A program made the position numbers and the translations under genes. The notes under the pieces are model-generated. The model ran no database searches, was not told where the DNA came from, and saw nothing but the letters and a program-made list of their open reading frames with translations. Shown here piece after piece: positions 16,139 to 25,582 of a stretch of DNA of 39,593 nucleotides; position 1 is the first letter of the stretch, and each line of letters starts with the position of its first letter. Source of the DNA: Olsenella_K sp036454645 (GTDB lineage: Bacteria; Actinomycetota; Coriobacteriia; Coriobacteriales; Atopobiaceae); NCBI GenBank assembly GCA_036454645.1, contig JAZHSQ010000023.1, forward strand, positions 1-39,593, read 5' to 3'.

Positions 16139-16174
16139 CCGGCCCCGCCGCGGCACCGTCTGCGGCGGGGCCGG
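16139..16174 (+). terminator. Hairpin terminator after the ZIP gene
   Basis: A perfect 13-bp stem (16139-16151 against 16162-16174) encloses a 10-nt loop. It lacks a U-tract but is by far the strongest hairpin in the gap before the ferredoxin fusion gene. Confidence 0.55.
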
Positions 16175-16244
16175 CGCGTCCTGCCGACGCGCGGGGCGCG
16201 CGGTTGTACCGTGCAAGGACGCATTCCGTCGGGGAGGGGGCACC

Positions 16245-16799
16245 ATGGGCTCAAAGAAGAAGGGCACCGGTCGCGACGAGGTCGTCTGCAAGTGCCTGCA
16301 CGTCACGCGCGCCGACGTGCACCGCGCCGTCGAGGGAGGCGCCCGCACGTACAAGGAGGTGCGCGCCGCGACCGGCGCCGGCTCCAAGTGCGGGCACTGC
16401 AAGTCCAAGGTGAAGCGCTGCCTGGAGGAGTGCCTGGCCGAGCTCGAGGCTTCGCCTGCCGAGAGGGACCTCGGGGTAGCCACGCCCGCGCCCGCGCCCG
16501 AGGCCCCGCGCCCCTTCCTCGCCCTCGCGCGGGGGGCCAAGGAGCCCGCGGGGGCGCGCAAGGTGCTCCCGCCCCGGGTCTACCGCCACTTCAAGGGGGA
16601 CTACTACCTGGTCGAGGGCGTCGCGACGGACTCGGAGACGGGCGAGCGGTGCGTGGTCTACCGCAAGCTCTACGGCGACGGCTCGCTGTGGGTGAGGCCG
16701 GAGGGCATGTTCCTCTCCGAGGTGGACGCCGAGAGGCACCCGGAGGCGCGCCAGCGCTGGCGCTTCGAGCTCATGGACATACCGAGCGTAAAGGAGTAA
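16245..16799 (+). CDS. BFD-like [2Fe-2S] domain fused to DUF1653
   Basis: Residues 12-62 form a bacterioferritin-associated-ferredoxin-type domain with Cys15-x-Cys17 and Cys49-GH-Cys52, the correct CxC-x31-CxxC spacing for a [2Fe-2S] cluster. A Pro/Ala linker (about 70-107) leads to a DUF1653 domain at about 108-173 (VYRHFKGDYYLVEGVA, VVYRKLYGDGSLWVRPEGMF). DUF1653 is a small beta-rich domain of unknown function that usually stands alone. The fusion suggests that the domain's action is tied to iron-sulfur status or redox. The ATG follows GGGGAGGGG. It is 58 bases upstream of dCMP deaminase and may share its transcript. Domain calls are by motif; function is not known. Confidence 0.82.
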   Translation: MGSKKKGTGRDEVVCKCLHVTRADVHRAVEGGARTYKEVRAATGAGSKCGHCKSKVKRCLEECLAELEASPAERDLGVATPAPAPEAPRPFLALARGAKEPAGARKVLPPRVYRHFKGDYYLVEGVATDSETGERCVVYRKLYGDGSLWVRPEGMFLSEVDAERHPEARQRWRFELMDIPSVKE

Positions 16800-16857
16800 A
16801 CCGGTGCCACCGCGCGGCTCGGCTCCGCGCGGCGGCACGGACGGACGAGGGGGAGAG

Positions 16858-17328
16858 ATGCCCGACAAGCGCAGGGACGTTATCTCGTGGGACGAGTTCT
16901 TCATGAGGGTCGCCATCGCGGCCTCGCTGAGGAGCAAGGACCCCATCACGCAGGTGGGCGCCTGCATCGCGGACACCAACCACAGGATCTTGTCCGTGGG
17001 GTACAACGGGACCCCCTCGGCGATCAACGACGACGACTTCCCGTGGGGCTCGAGCGACGACCCGCTGCGCGACAAGCACAGCTACGTGGTGCACGCCGAG
17101 GCCAACGCCGTCCTCAACTACCGCGGCTCGCTCAAGGACATGCAGGGCGCCACGGTCTACGTGACGCTCTTCCCCTGCCACGAGTGCGCCAAGCTCCTGG
17201 TGCAGGCGGGCGTCGGCGAGGTCGTCTACCTGGACGACAAGTACGAGGGTACCCTGGACAACCAGATCTCGCGCCGCTGCCTCGACACCTGCGGCGTCAC
17301 CTACCGCAGGGTGGCCGTCCCGGAGTAG
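16858..17328 (+). CDS. dCMP deaminase
   Basis: Deoxycytidylate deaminase converts dCMP to dUMP for thymidylate synthesis. The 156-residue protein has the zinc-site motif HAE (H79-A-E81) with FPCHEC (P106, C107, C110), the zinc ligands and catalytic Glu of the cytidine deaminase fold. It also has the TQVGACIAD and GYNGTP segments typical of ComEB/dCMP deaminases. I set the start at 16858, after a GGGGGAGAG site and giving the standard N-terminus (DKRRDVISWDEFFM); an in-frame ATG 54 bases earlier adds an unrelated leader. A very strong terminator follows. The alternative of a riboflavin-type deaminase is unlikely because of the length and the NGTP motif. Confidence 0.92.
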   Translation: MPDKRRDVISWDEFFMRVAIAASLRSKDPITQVGACIADTNHRILSVGYNGTPSAINDDDFPWGSSDDPLRDKHSYVVHAEANAVLNYRGSLKDMQGATVYVTLFPCHECAKLLVQAGVGEVVYLDDKYEGTLDNQISRRCLDTCGVTYRRVAVPE

Positions 17329-17353
17329 CGCCGGGCCGCGCGAGACGTGCGAA

Positions 17354-17392
17354 GGGGGCTCCCCGCCGGACGGATGCCGGCGGGGAGCCCCC
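17354..17392. terminator. Strong terminator between dCMP deaminase and convergent helicase
   Basis: A perfect 16-bp stem (17354-17369 against 17377-17392) with a 7-nt loop is followed on the plus strand by TTCCTTCTCC. It lies between two convergent genes and probably serves both. Confidence 0.85.
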
Positions 17393-17449
17393 TTCCTTCT
17401 CCCCTGCGCCCCTCGCGGGCGGCCATGGGCGGACGGCCGGCGTCGGCGC

Positions 17450-18994
<1,545 letters not shown>

Positions 18995-19218
18995 GTGTTG
19001 TGACTCCGATTGGTCGGGTGCCGCGTCGCGTGCGACGGGCCAGCGTGGTTGCAAAGCCGTCTAACTCTACGTTCGCGTGCCCCCGCCCGGGGCGGCACGG
19101 GGCAGTATCTGCGAAAACAACGCATCTCGGCGCCGCTTCCGCCGCGGGGGCGCCCCCGCTGGCGCGCCTGTCGGCGGGGGCTGCCCGCGCGGGGACGCGT
19201 GACAGGGAGGCCCGCGCA

Positions 19219-19227
19219 TGGTACGGT
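19219..19227 (+). promoter_or_regulatory. Weak candidate -10 for the CmpB-like gene
   Basis: TG-G-TACGGT sits about 60 bp before the start at 19286, in the 291-bp divergent gap with the helicase. The match is weak and there is no -35. Nothing else I can name is in that gap. Confidence 0.25.
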
Positions 19228-19285
19228 CAGGCGGGGAGCGCAGGCCGTCCGAGCTGCGCGCACGCGTCCATGGAGGTGCCCGCGC

Positions 19286-20233
19286 ATGTTCTGGTCACTC
19301 GTCAGTCTTCTGCTGGTCCTTCTCGCCATCCGCTTCGTGGTGTGGCTCGTGCGGAGCTTCGTCGCCTGGCTCGGCAGGGGGCCGCTCATCCACCGCGCGG
19401 CGGAGGGGCGCAACGTCCCCGAGGACGTCCAGGTGGCCGCCCGCCTGCTCGAGGAGTACCAGGTCGAGAAGAGCATCGGCAAGGAGGTGGGCAAGCGACC
19501 CCGCCTCACGCACCGCCAGCTGCGCCTCGTCCGCCACGCCGAGAAGGTAGTGCGCGACGACTACGTCGACCACCTGCACGTCTCGATGTACCAGGTCGTG
19601 ATCCTCTTCGTCGTCGGCAGCGTGGGCGGGCTCCTGCTCGAGGAGGTCTGGATGTACGTCACCGCCGGCCTCACGCAGAGCCGCGTCGGTCTGGTGTGGG
19701 GGCCCTTCTCGCCCCTGTACGGCGTGGGGACGGTGCTGCTCACCATCATCTCGCTCGCCCTGAGGCGCAAGGGGGCGCCCTGGTGGGCCATCTTCCTCGT
19801 GTCGATGCTGGTGGGCGGCCTGCTCGAGCAGGTGACCGGCTGGGGCATGGAGACCTTCATGGGCGCCGTCTCGTGGGACTACTCCAACGTGTGGGGCCAC
19901 ATCACCAAGTGGGTCGCCGTTCCCTTCCTCTTCTTCTGGGGGGTCCTGGGGCTGCTCTGGGCACAGATCGTGACCCCCTGGATCCTGCAGCTGATCGGCG
20001 AGCCGACCACCAGGCGCCAGGTCGCCTTCGTCACCGTCCTCGCCCTCTACCTGGCGGCGGACATCTCGATGACCCTCGTCTGCTTCCAGCGCCGCGCCGC
20101 GCGCGACGTGGGCGTCGCCCCGCGTAACGGCTTCGAGGAGTGGGTCGACGAGCACTACTCCAACGAGTTCATGAGCAACCGGTTCCAGAACATGGTCATA
20201 GAGGGTGCCTCCGGGGGTGGCGCCTCCGCGTAG
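19286..20233 (+). CDS. CmpB-type putative ABC transporter permease (PF06541-like)
   Basis: This 315-residue membrane protein begins with a hydrophobic helix (WSLVSLLLVLLAIRFVVWLV), then a soluble stretch of about 90 residues. The core of four or five helices contains WGPFSPLYGVGTVLL and GGLLEQVTGWGMETFMGAVSWDYSN. These WGPF-PLYG and LEQ/WDYS-like segments are those of the CmpB family, annotated as putative ABC permease, though no partner ATPase is adjacent and the biochemical role is not established. The start at 19286 has a clear GGAGGT site (19272-19277). The C-terminus is soluble and charged. Long upstream open frame without homology was discarded. It is followed 156 bases later by proA. 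Confidence 0.78.
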   Translation: MFWSLVSLLLVLLAIRFVVWLVRSFVAWLGRGPLIHRAAEGRNVPEDVQVAARLLEEYQVEKSIGKEVGKRPRLTHRQLRLVRHAEKVVRDDYVDHLHVSMYQVVILFVVGSVGGLLLEEVWMYVTAGLTQSRVGLVWGPFSPLYGVGTVLLTIISLALRRKGAPWWAIFLVSMLVGGLLEQVTGWGMETFMGAVSWDYSNVWGHITKWVAVPFLFFWGVLGLLWAQIVTPWILQLIGEPTTRRQVAFVTVLALYLAADISMTLVCFQRRAARDVGVAPRNGFEEWVDEHYSNEFMSNRFQNMVIEGASGGGASA

Positions 20234-20389
20234 GCCCGCCGCGCGCCCCATGGTTTCGCTTCCCGAAAAAGGCCCCCGCCGCCGCGGCGTGCGCCCGTCG
20301 CCTCGGGTAGACTCGCCTGGACCGGTGACGTCTCCCGGCGCCGCGCGCACGGACGCGCCGGGCGCCGGGTCCAGTGCGAGGGGGTCGGC

Positions 20390-21694
20390 ATGGGCGTGAG
20401 GGAAGAGGCACGGAGGATGAAGGCGGCCGCCCCGCGGCTGGGCGCCTCCTCGCTGGAGCGCAGGAACGACGCGCTGGCCAGGATCGCGGCCGGGCTCAGG
20501 GACGCGGCGCCGGAGGTCTTCGAGGCCAACCGGCGCGACCTCGCCGCCGCCGAGGAGGCGGGGCTGCCCGCGACCATCCGCAAGCGCCTGCGCTACGACG
20601 AGGCCAAGATGGCCGAGAGCCAGGCGCAGCTCGCGGGCCTCCAGGGCCTGCCCGACCCGATCGGGCGCGTCTCCCTGCGCCGCGAGCTGGCCGACGGCCT
20701 CGTCCTCACGCGCGTGAGCTGCCCGATCGGCGTCATCGGCGTTATCTTCGAGGCGCGCCCGGACGCGCTCGTCCAGGTGGCCTCGCTGTGCGTGAAGAGC
20801 GGCAACTGCGCCCTGCTCAAGGGCGGCAAGGAGACGGCCAACACCAACCGCGCCCTCTTCGGCGTGGTCCGTCGCGCCGTGGAGGAGGCGGGCCTCCCGC
20901 CCGAGAGCCTCGCGCTCGCCGAGTCCCACGCTGAGGTCGACGAGCTGCTGGGCTGCGACGGCGACGTGGACCTGCTCATCCCCCGCGGCTCCAACGCCTT
21001 CGTCCGCTACATCCAGGAGCACACCAAGATCCCGGTCATGGGCCACTCCTCGGGCGTCTGCCACGTCTACGTGGATGAGGACGCGGACCTCGACCTCGCC
21101 TGCCGCGTGGTCGTGGACGCCAAGACGCAGTACCCCGCGGTCTGCAACGCCGCGGAGACGCTGCTCGTCCACGAGGGCGTGGCGGCCGAGTTCCTGCCCA
21201 TGGTCCAGGCGGCCCTCGCGGGGAGGGGCGCCCGCCTCAGGGGCACCCGGCAGGTCGTCGAGCTCACCGCGGGCGACGGCGTCGAGCCCGCGGTGGAGCC
21301 CATGGCAGACGACGAGTTCGGCACCGAGTACGGCGACTACGTCATGAGCTGCAGGGTCGTGCCGGGCGTGGAGGAGGCCGTGGCGCACGTCAACCGCTGG
21401 GGCTCGCACCACACCGACTGCATCGTCACCCGCGACGACGCGGCCGCCGAGTACTTCATGCAGATGGTCGACTCCGCCGGCGTCTACCGCAACTGCTCCA
21501 CGCGCTTCGCCGACGGCTTCCGCTACGGCTTCGGCGCGGAGGTCGGCATCTCCACGGGCAAGCTCCACGCGCGCGGGCCGGTCGGCCTCGACGGGCTGGA
21601 GACCTACAAGTACCGCCTGGTCGGCCATGGCGACGTCGTCGCGGACTTCGCCGAGGGGCGCAGGAGCTTCTCGTTCCGCGACCTCGAGGCGTAG
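20390..21694 (+). CDS. proA: Gamma-glutamyl phosphate reductase
   Basis: ProA reduces gamma-glutamyl phosphate with NADPH to glutamate semialdehyde, the second step of proline synthesis. The 434 residues fit the family. Diagnostic segments are SCPIGVIGVIFEARPDA, NCALLKGGKE, LIPRGSNAFV, and the catalytic Cys252 in QYPAVCNAAETLLVH. The C-terminal segment with FGAEVGISTGKLHARGP is also diagnostic. The ATG follows GAGGGGG. The partner gene proB (glutamate 5-kinase) is not in the window, which is unusual since the two are often together. TAGACT at 20308-20313 could be its -10. A bidirectional-looking hairpin separates it from the convergent regulator gene. Confidence 0.95.
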   Translation: MGVREEARRMKAAAPRLGASSLERRNDALARIAAGLRDAAPEVFEANRRDLAAAEEAGLPATIRKRLRYDEAKMAESQAQLAGLQGLPDPIGRVSLRRELADGLVLTRVSCPIGVIGVIFEARPDALVQVASLCVKSGNCALLKGGKETANTNRALFGVVRRAVEEAGLPPESLALAESHAEVDELLGCDGDVDLLIPRGSNAFVRYIQEHTKIPVMGHSSGVCHVYVDEDADLDLACRVVVDAKTQYPAVCNAAETLLVHEGVAAEFLPMVQAALAGRGARLRGTRQVVELTAGDGVEPAVEPMADDEFGTEYGDYVMSCRVVPGVEEAVAHVNRWGSHHTDCIVTRDDAAAEYFMQMVDSAGVYRNCSTRFADGFRYGFGAEVGISTGKLHARGPVGLDGLETYKYRLVGHGDVVADFAEGRRSFSFRDLEA

Positions 21695-21698
21695 GGGA

Positions 21699-21721
21699 GC
21701 CCCGGGCGTGGCGCCCGGGGC
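21699..21721. terminator. Hairpin between proA and the convergent regulator gene
   Basis: GCCCCGGGCG (21699-21708) pairs with CGCCCGGGGC (21712-21721) over a 3-nt loop, five bases after the proA stop. There is no T-tract on the proA side. Confidence 0.55.
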
Positions 21722-21760
21722 GGGTGGCACGCGCCGGGCGCGCCTGAGGGCACGCGGGGC

Positions 21761-22558
21761 CTACGGCAGCAGCGGGCCGACGAGCTCGTCGGGGTCCACG
21801 ACCTCGATGTTGGCGAGGCCCGCGTCCCTGAGCTCGGCCAGGTCGGTCGGGGTCGCCCACTTGTCGGTGATGAGCAGGTCGAACTCCGCCGCCCGCGCGT
21901 AGGAGAAGCCCGCCTGCTTGCTCAGCTTGGTCGAGTCCGCGAGGATCACCTTGTAGGTGGAGTGCTGCAGCATCTGCGAGTTGACGATGGCCTCCTGCAG
22001 CGTGTTGGAGGTCGCGCCCGCCTCCGCCGTGACGCCCGCGCAGCCCACGTAGCACTTGGTGGCCGTGACGTTGCGGATGTTGTTGAGCGCGAACTCGCCC
22101 GAGAGCACGCCGCGCGGCATGCGCACCTCGCCCCCGGTGACGAGCACCGTGATGCCGGGGGAGGGCGAGGACATCGTGAGGCCGGAGATGCTGTTCGTTA
22201 TGACCGATACGTCGCGCGAGGTGATCTTCCCGATCACGTCGAGCGCGGTGGTGCTCGTGTTAATGAAGACCTGCTCGCCGTTCTCGATGAGGTCCGCCGC
22301 GCGCTGGGCGATGGCGGACTTGGCGCGCTCGATCCTGTTGGTGCCGGAGAGGCCGTTCGCGTCGTCGCAGCTCATGGCCACGCCGTAGCGGCGCGACACC
22401 ACGCCCTTGCTCTCGAGGTAGTCGAGGTCGCGCCGCGCCGTGAGGGGGGAGACCCCGAAGTGGTCCGCCAGGTCGGAGACCTGGACCTGCCCGCGCGAGC
22501 GGATCAGCTCCTCCATGCTGGCCCTGCGCTTCTCGACGAACGCCCTGCTCTGTCCCAT
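21761..22558 (-). CDS. DeoR-family transcriptional regulator, likely ula repressor
   Basis: The 265 residues show the DeoR layout. The N-terminal winged helix-turn-helix is at about 8-60 (VQVSDLADHFGVSPLTARRDLDYLESKGVV). The DeoR C-terminal sensor domain follows, with INTSTTALDVI, VITNSISG and VTGGEVRMPRGVLSG; such domains bind phosphorylated sugars. In E. coli, UlaR is a DeoR-family repressor released by L-ascorbate 6-phosphate. Divergent placement next to ulaC makes the same role likely here. I set the start at 22558 (MGQSR), which has a GAGGGGGG site; the frame is open another 66 bases. UlaR identity is inferred from context, not from a sequence signature. Confidence 0.85.
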   Translation of the reverse strand: MGQSRAFVEKRRASMEELIRSRGQVQVSDLADHFGVSPLTARRDLDYLESKGVVSRRYGVAMSCDDANGLSGTNRIERAKSAIAQRAADLIENGEQVFINTSTTALDVIGKITSRDVSVITNSISGLTMSSPSPGITVLVTGGEVRMPRGVLSGEFALNNIRNVTATKCYVGCAGVTAEAGATSNTLQEAIVNSQMLQHSTYKVILADSTKLSKQAGFSYARAAEFDLLITDKWATPTDLAELRDAGLANIEVVDPDELVGPLLP

Positions 22559-22691
22559 CAGAACCCCCCTCGTAGAACCCCGGGCCGATCCCTGCTGAGG
22601 GCGCCGAGCGAACAATCCGAACAATGCGATTGGTTTGTTACCCTATGATAATCAATCAACGCGGGATTAATCAATTCGCATCCTCAAAACG

Positions 22692-22759
22692 ATGCATAGA
22701 ACGCTGATGGTTGCTTTTGAATACTATGCATAGAACGCTGATGGTTGCTTTTGAATACT
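22692..22759. repeat. 34-bp tandem repeat, two perfect copies
   Basis: Copies at 22692-22725 and 22726-22759 are identical and directly adjacent; each begins ATGCATAGAACGCTGATGG. Each holds one GAACG box. It lies upstream of the likely ula promoter. It is either a duplicated regulator site or a recent slippage duplication. Confidence 0.9.
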
Positions 22760-22830
22760 ATTGTGAACGAATCTAACGACAAAACGACCAATAAATTCGC
22801 TTACGGCAAAATTTATACCGCCGAGCATGT

Positions 22831-22839
22831 TGCTATGGT
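22831..22839 (+). promoter_or_regulatory. Candidate extended -10 of the ula operon
   Basis: TG-C-TATGGT is the best promoter-like element before ulaC. A weak TTTATA at 22812-22817 is 16 bp upstream. A start near 22846 would place both palindromes just downstream, which suits repression. Inference from motif and position. Confidence 0.4.
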
Positions 22840-22856
22840 GTAGTATTCGTGCAAGA

Positions 22857-22901
22857 GTTCATTATGAACGTAGGTTCAGGTCATAAATCGTTCAGAACGA
22901 T
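22857..22901. promoter_or_regulatory. Paired palindromic operators before ulaC
   Basis: GTTCAT-T-ATGAAC (22857-22869) is a perfect 6-1-6 inverted repeat and ATCGTTC-A-GAACGAT (22887-22901) a perfect 7-1-7. Their centres are 31 bp apart, about three turns, and both contain GTTC...GAAC. They are probably regulator-binding sites, with the divergent DeoR protein the first candidate. Confidence 0.6.
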
Positions 22902-22959
22902 AAGCTAACGACTCTATGCCGGCAAGGAGCTCCGAGGAGCTCTCTAGAAGGGAGTGGGC

Positions 22960-23424
22960 ATGCTTCTTAAGCAGCTGTACGAGCAGGGTCACTGCAACCT
23001 GGTGGACGGGCCGCTCGAGTGGAAGGAGGCCCTCCGCGAGGGCATCAAGCCCCTCGTCGCCGACGGCTCCGTCGACCCCGAGTACGGCGACTGCCTGATC
23101 GAGAACGTCGAGAAGCACGGCCCCTACATCGTCCTCATGCCGGGCGTCGCCATGCCGCACGCCATGGAGAACGCCCGCGGCACCAACCGCGACGCCATCA
23201 GCTTCATGCGCGTCAAGGAGCCCGTGCACTTCGAGGACCCCGCCAACGCGGACACCGACGCCACCATCTTCTTCACGCTGAGCGACACCGACCCCGACGA
23301 GCACCTCAAGAGCATGCAGCGCCTCGCGCAGGTGCTCTCCAACGAGGAGGTCGTCGAGCGCCTCAAGAAGGTCGAGAGCCTCGACGAGCTGCTCGAGATC
23401 GACGCCATGGTCGGCGACGAGTAA
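22960..23424 (+). CDS. ulaC: PTS L-ascorbate transporter subunit IIA
   Basis: EIIA relays phosphate from HPr to EIIB. The 154 residues (E. coli UlaC about 154) form a fructose/mannitol-type EIIA domain. The phospho-acceptor is His67 in the motif MPGVAMPHAMEN, and the downstream ISFMRVKEPVHF is typical. It is the first gene of the ula operon, ahead of ulaA. I chose the ATG at 22960 with the AGAAGGGAG site six to seven bases away; a GTG at 22954 is too close to it. The order ulaC-ulaA-ulaB differs from the E. coli order A-B-C. The ascorbate specificity comes from the neighbouring ulaA and ulaG. Confidence 0.92.
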   Translation: MLLKQLYEQGHCNLVDGPLEWKEALREGIKPLVADGSVDPEYGDCLIENVEKHGPYIVLMPGVAMPHAMENARGTNRDAISFMRVKEPVHFEDPANADTDATIFFTLSDTDPDEHLKSMQRLAQVLSNEEVVERLKKVESLDELLEIDAMVGDE

Positions 23425-23485
23425 GCGTCCGCAAAGAGCCTATTTGGGGCAAACGGGTTGCCCTGGAGATAGAGAGAGGAAAAGC

Positions 23486-25093
23486 ATGGACATTTTGTTG
23501 GCAAGGGTGAACTGGTTCTCTTCGACCATTCTCTCCCAACCGGCCTGGATCATCGGCTTCATCGTCGTGATCGGCTACGCCCTGCTCGGCAAGCACTGGT
23601 ATGAGGTCCTCGCGGGCTTCATCAAGGCCTCCGTGGGCTACATGATCCTCCAGGTCGGCTCCGCCGGCCTGACCAACTCCTTCCGCCCGGTCATCGTCGG
23701 CCTGAAGGAGCGCTTCAACCTGACCGCTATGGTCATCGACCCCTACTTCGGCAACAACGCCGTCGACGCCGGCGTCAAGGCCGCCGCTGCCGGCGACTTC
23801 TCCCTCGCTGACGTCTCCTTCCTCCAGGGCGCGAACATCTCGCAGTACATGCTCCTGCTGCTGTTCGCCTACATCCTCAACATCGCGCTGGTCGCCTTCA
23901 AGAACAAGACCAAGATGCGCGCCATCTTCACCACGGGCAACGTCCAGGTCCAGCAGGCCGCTACCGCCCTGTGGCTCATCATGTTCTGCTTCCCCCAGCT
24001 CGCCTCCGGCCCCGCCCTGTTCGTCATGACCCTCCTCCTCGGCCTCTACTGGGCCGTCGGCTCCAACCTCACGGTCGGCCCGACCCAGGAGCTCACTGAC
24101 GGCGCCGGCTTCTCCATCGGCCACCAGCAGATGTTCGGCATCTTCTTCGCGTCAAAGATCGCGGGCTGGATGGCTCGCCGCGACGCCAAGAAGCAGGCCA
24201 AGAACCCCGAGAAGCACTCCGTCTTCGACAAGCGCCTCGAGGACATCGAGCTTCCTGGCTGGCTGTCCATGTTCAACGAGAACATGGTCTCCACGGCCAT
24301 CCTGATGACCATCTTCTTCGGCATCATCCTGTGCGTCATCGGCCCGGACTTCCTGATTCAGCTGACCAGCGACAAGCAGCTCACCGGCAACGCGGCCCTC
24401 TCCCAGGGCGAGGACTTCTTCTTCTACGTCCTCTACAACTGCTTCCAGTTCGCCGTGTACCTGACGATCCTCCAGCTGGGCGTCCGCACCTTCGTCGCCG
24501 AGCTCACCACCTCCTTCCAGGGCATCTCCTCCAAGCTGATCAAGGGCTCCGTCCCCGGCGTCGACTGCGCCGTCACCTTCGGCTTCGGCTCCACCAACGC
24601 CGTCACCATCGGCTTCATGGCCGGCGCCGTGGGCCAGTTCCTCGCCATCGGCGCGCTGCTGCTCATGCACTCCCCGGTCCTCGTGGTCGCCGGCTTCGTG
24701 CCCCTGTTCTTCGACAACGCCGTCATCGGCGTCTACGCCAACAACAAGGGCGGCCTCAAAGCCTGCCTGATCCTCCCGTTCATCTGCGGCCTCTGCCAGG
24801 TCTTCGGCTCCGCCCTCATCGCCTCCTGGGTCCAGATGTACGCCTTCGGCGGCTACCTCGGCATGTTCGACTGGGCTACCATCTGGCCGCTCTTCACGGT
24901 CATCATGAAGTACCTCGGCTGGATCGGCGTCGCCATCGTCGCGATCATCCTCATCGTCATCCCTCAGCTGCAGTACAAGGCCGCCCCGAAGGACGAGAAC
25001 GGCAACAGCACGTACTTCCTCGAGGTCGAGGACTACGACAAGTACAAGGAGTACGCCGCCAAGGCCGAGACTGCGGCCGAGAAGGCCGAGTAG
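23486..25093 (+). CDS. ulaA: PTS L-ascorbate transporter subunit IIC
   Basis: UlaA is the membrane channel that brings in L-ascorbate and releases it as the 6-phosphate. The 535-residue polytopic protein has the UlaA signature parts: QPAWIIGFIVVIGYALLGK, FIKASVGYMILQVGSAGL, LTVGPTQELTDGAGFSIGHQ, and VDCAVTFGFGSTNAVTIGF. Around eleven hydrophobic segments are visible. The C-terminus extends some 40-70 residues past E. coli UlaA (465) with a charged tail (VEDYDKYKEYAAKAETAAEK). The ATG at 23486 follows AGAGAGGA; an upstream in-frame start is not supported. The composition is slightly less GC-extreme in synonymous sites than that of its neighbours. It sits 61 bases after ulaC. Confidence 0.95.
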   Translation: MDILLARVNWFSSTILSQPAWIIGFIVVIGYALLGKHWYEVLAGFIKASVGYMILQVGSAGLTNSFRPVIVGLKERFNLTAMVIDPYFGNNAVDAGVKAAAAGDFSLADVSFLQGANISQYMLLLLFAYILNIALVAFKNKTKMRAIFTTGNVQVQQAATALWLIMFCFPQLASGPALFVMTLLLGLYWAVGSNLTVGPTQELTDGAGFSIGHQQMFGIFFASKIAGWMARRDAKKQAKNPEKHSVFDKRLEDIELPGWLSMFNENMVSTAILMTIFFGIILCVIGPDFLIQLTSDKQLTGNAALSQGEDFFFYVLYNCFQFAVYLTILQLGVRTFVAELTTSFQGISSKLIKGSVPGVDCAVTFGFGSTNAVTIGFMAGAVGQFLAIGALLLMHSPVLVVAGFVPLFFDNAVIGVYANNKGGLKACLILPFICGLCQVFGSALIASWVQMYAFGGYLGMFDWATIWPLFTVIMKYLGWIGVAIVAIILIVIPQLQYKAAPKDENGNSTYFLEVEDYDKYKEYAAKAETAAEKAE

Positions 25094-25172
25094 CCCCTCC
25101 CACCTGCTCTTCGATGTTTTTGTTCGTGAGTCTCTAGCGTTCCCGCGTGGGTAGGCTCAAGTCAAGGTACCC

Positions 25173-25205
25173 GTCCGGGCCCCACCGGGCCCGGACCCAC
25201 GTGGG
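25173..25205 (+). other. Intercistronic stem-loop between ulaA and ulaB
   Basis: A 10-bp stem GTCCGGGCCC (25173-25182) with GGGCCCGGAC (25187-25196) and a 4-nt loop is overlapped by the palindrome CCCACGTGGG (25196-25205), just before the ulaB ribosome site. There is no U-tract, so it is more likely an RNA-processing or stability element than a terminator. Confidence 0.55.
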
Positions 25206-25232
25206 GGCAAGACCCCGGAAAGGATGCTAACC

Positions 25233-25538
25233 ATGGCAACCAAGATTCTCTGCGCTTGCGCGAACGGCTCCGGCACCTCCCTGATGATGCAGATGGCGGT
25301 CGAGCGCGTCGCCAAGAAGCTCAACCTCAAGGAGCCCAAGGTCCACCACTGCGCGCTGGCCGAGGGTACCTCCACCGCCAAGACCTACGACATCGTCTGC
25401 TTCCCCCGCAACTTCGAGAACATGTTCGCCGACGCCAAGGCCGCGGGCATCATCACCGTGCCGCTGAAGAACGTCATGAGCGACAAGGAGATCGAGGAGA
25501 AGTTCCTCGAGGCCGGCGTCGACAAGAAGTTCGCCTAA
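25233..25538 (+). CDS. ulaB: PTS L-ascorbate transporter subunit IIB
   Basis: EIIB carries the phosphate on a cysteine and passes it to ascorbate at UlaA. The 101-residue protein begins with a beta strand and the phosphate loop CACANGSGTS, where Cys9 is the likely phospho-acceptor. Length and fold match UlaB (101). The ATG at 25233 has GGAAAGG ten bases upstream; another ATG at 25224 is only one base from that site and is rejected. It lies 139 bases after ulaA, behind an intercistronic stem-loop, which may set its level relative to ulaA. Together ulaC, ulaA and ulaB make a complete ascorbate permease. Confidence 0.93.
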   Translation: MATKILCACANGSGTSLMMQMAVERVAKKLNLKEPKVHHCALAEGTSTAKTYDIVCFPRNFENMFADAKAAGIITVPLKNVMSDKEIEEKFLEAGVDKKFA

Positions 25539-25582
25539 GACCAACGCCACGTCCAAGCACCACGTCCGCACAGAGGTGAGAG

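Larger units (their letters stand above)
22559..22959. promoter_or_regulatory. AT-rich ula control region
   Basis: This 400-bp gap between the divergent regulator and ulaC is strikingly AT-rich in a GC-rich window, from about 22,620 to 22,920. It contains a 34-bp tandem repeat (22692-22759) and two perfect palindromes (22857-22869 and 22887-22901). The pentamer GAACG occurs five times on the plus strand (22699, 22733, 22765, 22866, 22895) with spacings of 34, 32, 101 and 29 bp, three of them close to three helical turns. This looks like a multi-site operator for a looping or cooperative repressor, presumably the neighbouring DeoR protein. The composition and repeats are observed; the binding role is inferred. 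Confidence 0.7.

Noticed and set aside
19295..21730. 811-codon open frame on the minus strand across the CmpB-like gene and proA
   Set aside because: It spans two real genes plus the gap between them, has repetitive His/Asp/Ala-rich composition, and matches no protein I know.
22692..22759. Tandem 34-bp repeat considered as CRISPR
   Set aside because: Copies are directly adjacent with no spacers, only two exist, and no cas gene is present.
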